Below are positions 21,369-23,642 of a stretch of 23,642 nucleotides of DNA, piece by piece. The notes under the pieces were generated by a model that was given only the letters and a program-made list of their open reading frames with translations, did not search any database and was not told the origin of the DNA. The DNA is from a virus. The DNA is taken from the IMG/VR virus record IMGVR_UViG_3300046318_000111, positions 1 to 23,642 of that record, one strand, 5' to 3'. Position 1 is the stretch's first letter. Each line of letters begins with the position of its first letter. Both the position numbers and the translations under genes were made by a program.

Positions 21369-21424
21369 CGGGACAAAAAGACAATTCTGATAAGAATTTA
21401 TTCTGCATTTCATTAGTCCCGCCA
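21369..21424 (+). tRNA. Minimal tRNA-like element (Ile GAU?)
   Basis: Only 56 nt: terminal stem CGGGAC/GTCCCG followed by CCA, and a central hairpin AATTC/GAATT whose loop region reads CTGATAA, as in tRNA-Ile(GAU). No D arm and no TTCGA T loop. It could be a degenerate remnant or a truncated mimic. Confidence 0.35.
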
Positions 21425-21430
21425 TTTTAT

Positions 21431-21509
21431 CTGTGTGTAGCTCAGTCCGGCCTAGAGTCCTCGTTTTGGAAGCGAGATGTCGGAGGTTCAAATCCTCCCA
21501 CACAGACCA
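21431..21509 (+). tRNA. tRNA-Pro-type (UGG), copy 2
   Basis: Acceptor CTGTGTG/CACACAG, anticodon arm CTCGT-TTTGGAA-GCGAG, T arm GGAGG-TTCAAAT-CCTCC, encoded CCA. It differs widely from the copy at 20191, so it is not a recent duplicate. Confidence 0.88.
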
Positions 21510-21516
21510 GTTTTTT

Positions 21517-21603
21517 GGATGATCGATAACGTTGGAGTGTTATGGCTGGCTGTAACCCAGTTGCCTTAGGGCTTAGTAGGTTCGAATCCTACATCATCCA
21601 CCA
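21517..21603 (+). tRNA. tRNA-Tyr (GUA)
   Basis: Canonical type II: acceptor GGATGAT/ATCATCC, D arm ATAAC-GTTGGAGT-GTTAT, anticodon arm GCTGG-CTGTAAC-CCAGT (GUA at 21552-21554), variable arm GCC-TTAG-GGC, T arm GTAGG-TTCGAAT-CCTAC, CCA. Confidence 0.9.
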
Positions 21604-21610
21604 ATTTTAC

Positions 21611-21685
21611 GCCTGCGTGGCAGAATAGTTATGCAACGGATTGCAAACCCGTTACAAATAGGTGCAAGTCCTATCGCAGGTTCCA
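21611..21685 (+). tRNA. tRNA-Cys (GCA)
   Basis: Acceptor GCCTGCG/CGCAGGT, anticodon loop TTGCAAA (GCA at 21643-21645) with an A-C pair at 31-39, T arm ATAGG-TGCAAGT-CCTAT, encoded CCA. Confidence 0.88.
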
Positions 21686-21803
21686 TTTAATGGTTGAAGA
21701 GGCACGATACCTAACCAGTTGAATGTTATTCCACCCTGATGAAATACACGTCCCCAGGCTGCTTGGTCGCAGTTATGTACGTGTTGAGTAGTCTAAAGTT
21801 TAT
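21686..21803 (+). other. Unassigned spacer in tRNA array
   Basis: 118 nt between tRNA-Cys and tRNA-Gly. Hairpins TGGTT...AGG-CACGATA-CCT-AACCA (from 21690) and ACACGT/ACGTGT around CTGC-TTGGTC-GCAG are visible. No T loop or coding frame. Confidence 0.4.
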
Positions 21804-21880
21804 GCGTGCTTAGCTCAGTTTGGTAGAGCAGAACGTTGCCAACGTTCAGGTCGCAGGTTCGAACCCTGTAGCCCGCACCA
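21804..21880 (+). tRNA. tRNA-Gly (GCC)
   Basis: Acceptor GCGTGCT/AGCCCGC (one mismatch), D arm GCTC/GAGC, anticodon arm GAACG-TTGCCAA-CGTTC, T arm GCAGG-TTCGAAC-CCTGT, encoded CCA. Confidence 0.92.
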
Positions 21881-21886
21881 AGTTAT

Positions 21887-21957
21887 CCCTGTTGTAGTGT
21901 AATGGGAGCACACAACTGCCGGCAGAAGTGAAGGTTCGAATCCTTCCAGCAGGGGCC
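21887..21957 (+). tRNA. tRNA-like gene, isotype uncertain
   Basis: Eight-bp acceptor CCCTGTTG/CAGCAGGG, D arm GTG-TAATGGGAG-CAC and T arm GAAGG-TTCGAAT-CCTTC are good. The anticodon arm is poor: a mismatched helix around loop GCCGGCA (21918-21924), which would present CGG with C33, and almost no variable loop. CCA is incomplete (CCT). Confidence 0.5.
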
Positions 21958-22019
21958 TAGTTTAGGATCCGTTCAGCAACTCAAAAAATTCAACTGTTAA
22001 TTGAAAAATAAGGATCCTG

Positions 22020-22048
22020 TTGTTTTTAATCTTGTTCTGATGTATAAT
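22020..22048 (+). promoter_or_regulatory. Sigma70 promoter, extended -10
   Basis: TTGTTT, 17 bases, TATAAT with a TG extension. It follows an inverted repeat AGGATCC...GGATCCT (near 21964-22018) that may end upstream transcripts. It drives the small basic protein and tRNAs behind it. Confidence 0.7.
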
Positions 22049-22068
22049 CAGTGTTTTAGGAGAATGTA

Positions 22069-22203
22069 GTGAGTAAACGAAAACCAATCGTGCGCGAACG
22101 TAACTGCTTCGTTCGTCTAGCACTGTTCCGCAAAGCAGGGTCGCACCGTAAGAGCAACAAAGCTCTACGTAAAGCGGCAAACCAATCAGCAAATTGGGCC
22201 TGA
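22069..22203 (+). CDS. Small basic phage protein
   Basis: A 44-residue protein starting at GTG 22069 with an AGGAG site six bases upstream. The sequence, KRKPIVRERN, then LFRKAGSHRKSNKALRKAAN, resembles short Arg/Lys-rich proteins (R.P..R......KA..HR..KK) that I recall as common in phages and that probably bind RNA or DNA. It has its own promoter. Its last eight bases, including the TGA stop, are also the 5' acceptor strand of tRNA-Lys. Too short for routine gene calling, but start, site and composition are convincing. Confidence 0.75.
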   Translation: MSKRKPIVRERNCFVRLALFRKAGSHRKSNKALRKAANQSANWA

Positions 22204-22269
22204 AACTTTAAGGTGAAGTAACTGGCTTTTAACCAGTAAAACTCGGATCGTTACCGAGCGGGCCTACCA
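22196..22269 (+). tRNA. tRNA-Lys (UUU)
   Basis: Acceptor GGGCCTG/CGGGCCT, D arm ACTT-TAAGGTG-AAGT, anticodon arm ACTGG-CTTTTAA-CCAGT, T arm CTCGG-ATCGTTA-CCGAG, A73 and encoded CCA. The acceptor contains the stop codon of the upstream protein gene. Confidence 0.93.
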
Positions 22270-22353
22270 TATGCAAACACATTGCCCTAGAAGCGGTGAG
22301 ATGAATGACACAATAGGCTCACAAGGGGTGTCGCAGTGTGTTTACATATGGTA
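22265..22353 (+). ncRNA. Pseudoknotted RNA element in long inverted repeat
   Basis: Outer arms TACCATATG and AAACACA pair with TGTGTTT and CATATGGTA (one C-A mismatch), continuing as CACATTG/CAGTGTG. Inside, GTGAG/CTCAC forms a hairpin whose loop sequence GACAC (22307-22311) can pair with GTGTC (22328-22332), and CCCT can pair with AGGG. No T loop. The left arm uses the CCA of tRNA-Lys. Confidence 0.45.
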
Positions 22354-22398
22354 AACAGGAGTAATTACCCTGCCCATGTTGGGGAGTCATGACCCCAA

Positions 22399-22482
22399 GA
22401 ACTCGTAGTCTTCTAATGGTAAGAAAAGCCCACTATTAGGGCTAATGCAGGTTTCGAAATCCTGCCTACAATGAGTTCGCCA
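22399..22482 (+). tRNA. tRNA-like gene (Ile UAU?) with C33
   Basis: Acceptor GAACTCG/TGAGTTC, D arm TCTT/AAGA and anticodon arm AGCCC-ACTATTA-GGGCT (UAU at 22434-22436, position 33 is C). The T arm GCAGG/CCTGC has a nine-base loop TTTCGAAAT. Six extra bases (CTACAA) lie between T arm and acceptor, three of which can pair with TAG after the 5' acceptor. G73 and encoded CCA. Confidence 0.6.
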
Positions 22483-22585
22483 TATAAAAATACATTAGCC
22501 TGACTGAAACGGGCATCGAGTACGTGGTACGTGGAAGAAGGTTCGAATCCTTCATACTCAATTTCAGTAGTGTGTTTTTATATGG
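22480..22585 (+). tRNA. tRNA-His-like element (GUG?) in long inverted repeat
   Basis: Outer arms 22480-22494 and 22571-22585 pair at 14 of 15 positions plus a G-U, starting at the CCA of the previous tRNA. Inside: acceptor ACTGAAA/TTTCAGT, loop ACGTGGT (GUG at 22524-22526, C33) on a stem with one mismatch, and a good T arm GAAGG-TTCGAAT-CCTTC. Only seven bases cover the D region, and eight extra bases follow the T arm. Confidence 0.45.
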
Positions 22586-22679
22586 TATAGTGTAATGAGA
22601 ATGCACGGGAGCGCCACATAAGCCACTTTAAGTAGTGCGGTGGAACAAGCTTCAGGTCCGGTAAGAACCCGGTATGCCA
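22583..22679 (+). tRNA. tRNA-like element (Leu UAA?)
   Basis: Terminal stem TGGTATA/TATGCCA, D-like GTG...CAC, a CCAC/GTG hairpin whose loop holds TTTAAG (UAA possible), and a T-like CCGG-TAAGAAC-CCGG. Extra sequence (GGGAGCGCCACATAA) lies before the anticodon arm. Its 5' end overlaps the preceding inverted repeat. Confidence 0.35.
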
Positions 22680-22685
22680 GATGAT

Positions 22686-22714
22686 AAGGAAGCGGTCTGC
22701 GAGACCGCTTCCTT
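22686..22714 (+). terminator. Strong hairpin upstream of late promoter
   Basis: A perfect 13-bp stem AAGGAAGCGGTCT/AGACCGCTTCCTT with loop GCG. The 3' arm runs into the late box TATAAATA. It probably ends tRNA transcripts or insulates the next gene; the U-run is short. Confidence 0.6.
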
Positions 22715-22721
22715 ATAAATA
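22714..22721 (+). promoter_or_regulatory. T4-type late promoter TATAAATA
   Basis: Exact late box 18 bases before the ATG, continuing as CTTCCAA, the same cassette as at 20461. Confidence 0.75.
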
Positions 22722-22739
22722 CTTCCAACAGGAGGTAAT

Positions 22740-23066
22740 ATGGTCAAAGTAAATCAATACGGTCCACGCAAGGAAGATTGTGAAGTGTTTGTTGCAGATT
22801 CAACATATCCACGACACAAGCTCAAAGAGCGGATCATCAAACAAAAGTTAATCGAGTATCACTGCGCATGTTGTGGGATAGGTCCTGAGTGGAATGATAA
22901 ACCCATGCCGCTCATTCTTGTGATCAAGAATGGTATCAATAATGATAATCGACTAGATAATTTGAGGTTTGTGTGCAGCAATTGCGACTCGCAACTTGAC
23001 ACATATAAGTCCCGAAATAAAAGTACAAATAAGGCGAAGTGGCAGAGTCCGGTTTATTGCAGCTGA
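22740..23066 (+). CDS. HNH-family protein, probably catalytically dead
   Basis: A 108-residue protein with an AGGAGG site and a late promoter. The fold is that of HNH enzymes with a zinc knuckle: CACCGIGPEWNDKPMPL, then NGINNDNRLDNLRFVCSNCD and SQLDTYKSRN. In family members I know, the central stretch reads LDHxNG and the end CPNCHSQ. Here the positions of the first His and the NCH His are Ile (LVIKNG) and Asp (NCDSQ). Cleavage is therefore unlikely, although the zinc Cys pairs are kept. The last 11 codons and the stop (34 bases) lie inside tRNA-Ser. Confidence 0.75.
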   Translation: MVKVNQYGPRKEDCEVFVADSTYPRHKLKERIIKQKLIEYHCACCGIGPEWNDKPMPLILVIKNGINNDNRLDNLRFVCSNCDSQLDTYKSRNKSTNKAKWQSPVYCS

Positions 23067-23124
23067 CTTGAAATCAGTCGACCCTTAACAGGGTCCGTGG
23101 GTTCGAATCCTACCTTCGCCGCCA
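23033..23124 (+). tRNA. tRNA-Ser (UGA)
   Basis: Canonical type II: acceptor GGCGAAG/CTTCGCC, D arm GCA/TGC, anticodon arm GCTGA-CTTGAAA-TCAGT, variable arm GACCC-TTAACA-GGGTC, T arm GTGGG-TTCGAAT-CCTAC, G73 and CCA. Its 5' third doubles as the end of the HNH-like gene. Confidence 0.93.
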
Positions 23125-23129
23125 AATAT

Positions 23130-23204
23130 ACTGCGTTCGACTTCAGGTGAGGTCATCACCCTTTCAAGGTGACAAGACGGGATCGTTACCCGTACGCAGT
23201 ACCA
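23130..23204 (+). tRNA. tRNA-Glu (UUC), copy 2
   Basis: Acceptor ACTGCGT/ACGCAGT, anticodon arm TCACC-CTTTCAA-GGTGA, T arm ACGGG-ATCGTTA-CCCGT, CCA. It shares the A54 T loop with copy 1 but has a different acceptor stem. Confidence 0.92.
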
Positions 23205-23210
23205 GTTAAC

Positions 23211-23285
23211 GGTGCGTTCATATAATGGTCATTATCTCGGATTGTCTATCCGGAGACAGCGGTTCGATTCCGCTACGCATCGCCA
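23211..23285 (+). tRNA. tRNA-Asp (GUC), copy 2
   Basis: Acceptor GGTGCGT/ACGCATC, anticodon arm TCGGA-TTGTCTA-TCCGG, T arm AGCGG-TTCGATT-CCGCT, G73 and CCA. Confidence 0.92.
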
Positions 23286-23287
23286 GG

Positions 23288-23386
23288 TTTTGTTAGTATG
23301 TAACAGAGTAATGTTCCAGGGTATGGCTTCCCTATTGTTGCAGATAAATGCGTTCGAATCGTATTAACAGAGAACATTCTAACAAA
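23288..23386 (+). tRNA. tRNA-like element in inverted repeat
   Basis: Outer stem TTTGTTAG/CTAACAAA, inner 7-bp stem AATGTTC/GAACATT and a T arm AATGCG-TTCGAAT-CGTATT. An arm AGGG/CCCT is present with an 8-nt loop TATGGCTT. Extra bases separate the T arm from the acceptor. Isotype cannot be assigned. Confidence 0.4.
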
Positions 23387-23393
23387 TCAAGTT

Positions 23394-23481
23394 TTGTAGA
23401 GATACGTATGGCTCAACTGAGGTAATAGCCTCCCGGCAGTATCGCCGCTATGTTAGGAAATGAGTCCCTGACTTACTACAA
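23394..23481 (+). tRNA. tRNA-like element, isotype uncertain
   Basis: Terminal stem TTGTAG/CTACAA, D-like arm GGCT-CAACTGAGGTAAT-AGCC, hairpin CGGC-AGTATC-GCCG, and a T-arm-like GTTAGG/CCTGAC with a non-standard loop. Ten extra bases follow the 5' acceptor strand. Confidence 0.35.
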
Positions 23482-23491
23482 TTTTTATTAT

Positions 23492-23566
23492 TCCCTTGTA
23501 GCTCAGCGGTAGAGTAGATGACTGTTAATCATTTGGTCCGTGGTTCGATCCCACGCTGGGGAGCCA
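23492..23566 (+). tRNA. tRNA-Asn (GUU)
   Basis: Acceptor TCCCTTG/CTGGGGA (one T-T mismatch), D arm GCTC/GAGT, anticodon arm GATGA-CTGTTAA-TCATT, T arm CGTGG-TTCGATC-CCACG, G73 and CCA. Confidence 0.92.
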
Positions 23567-23572
23567 ATTTAA

Positions 23573-23642
23573 GCCCGTCAAATCGAAGTGGCACGAGATA
23601 CTGGACTTTGACTCCAGGTATTACTAGGTTCGAGTCCTAGGG
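23573..23642 (+). tRNA. tRNA-Gln (UUG), cut by window end
   Basis: 5' acceptor GCCCGTC, D arm TCG/CGA, anticodon arm CTGGA-CTTTGAC-TCCAG, T arm CTAGG-TTCGAGT-CCTAG. The 3' acceptor strand is beyond the window. Confidence 0.85.

Noticed and set aside
21730-21800. CTGATGA followed by a stem, resembling a hammerhead ribozyme core
   Set aside because: The second core strand is GAG, not GAA(A), and no stem I partner for the bases before CTGATGA is present.
21962-22192. 76-codon minus-strand frame
   Set aside because: It covers a promoter and the small basic protein gene on the other strand and has no ribosome site.

Overview
The window is part of a T4-type myovirus genome, probably infecting a gamma- or betaproteobacterium. 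The evidence is a set of T4-family proteins (gp61-type primase, RNase H, dCMP deaminase, DsbA-like protein, class Ia Nr dA/NrdB), phage spanins, prohead-protease-like sites and several exact T4 late promoters (TATAAATA). The host guess is an inference from ribosomal-operon boxA elements of proteobacterial type. rRNA comparisons throughout were made from memory and need alignment.

Layout. Bases 1-3.7 kb: structural and lysis genes, namely a protein with LxE|A/G cleavage motifs, an Ig-domain structural protein, two conserved unknowns and a coupled i-spanin/o-spanin pair. Bases 3.8-10.6 kb: replication and nucleotide metabolism (primase, thyX, nrdA, nrdB), with free-standing homing endonucleases inserted before thyX and between nrdA and nrdB. 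Bases 10.6-18.4 kb: small regulatory and metabolic genes (WYL_2-like, MazG-like, DsbA-like, RNase H, dCMP deaminase, unknowns). Two minus-strand GIY-YIG endonucleases lie here and share one 5' leader. A probably frameshifted gene closes the block.

Bases 18.4-19.8 kb: about 1.3 kb with essentially no protein genes but five good sigma70 promoters, two rrn-type boxA elements, long processing-type stems and several structured RNAs. One RNA (19211-19499) is closed by a perfect 20-bp stem. It carries sequences that look like hairpins H43 and H44 of the 23S rRNA GTPase-associated centre (the L11 site), in the right order and over a matching closing stem, but with about 200 nt inserted between them. 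Neighbouring RNAs hold motifs like 23S domain IV and the 16S 790 loop. This is the most unusual part of the window.

Bases 19.8-23.6 kb: a dense tRNA array. About 16 are close to canonical (Pro x2, Thr, Glu x2, Asp x2, Met, Ala, Tyr, Cys, Gly, Lys, Ser, Asn, partial Gln). Up to ten more are tRNA-like with odd architecture: very long acceptor stems, C33 loops, shrunken or enlarged D regions, insertions. Two HNH genes, a PD-(D/E)XK homing endonuclease and a small basic protein sit among them, each ending exactly at or inside the 5' part of a tRNA.

Together the genes supply dNTPs (NrdAB, ThyX, Cd, MazG-like), replicate DNA (primase, RNase H), lyse the host (spanins), and appear to supply and perhaps manipulate translation (tRNAs and rRNA-like RNAs). 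At least seven nuclease-type mobile genes are scattered through the region.
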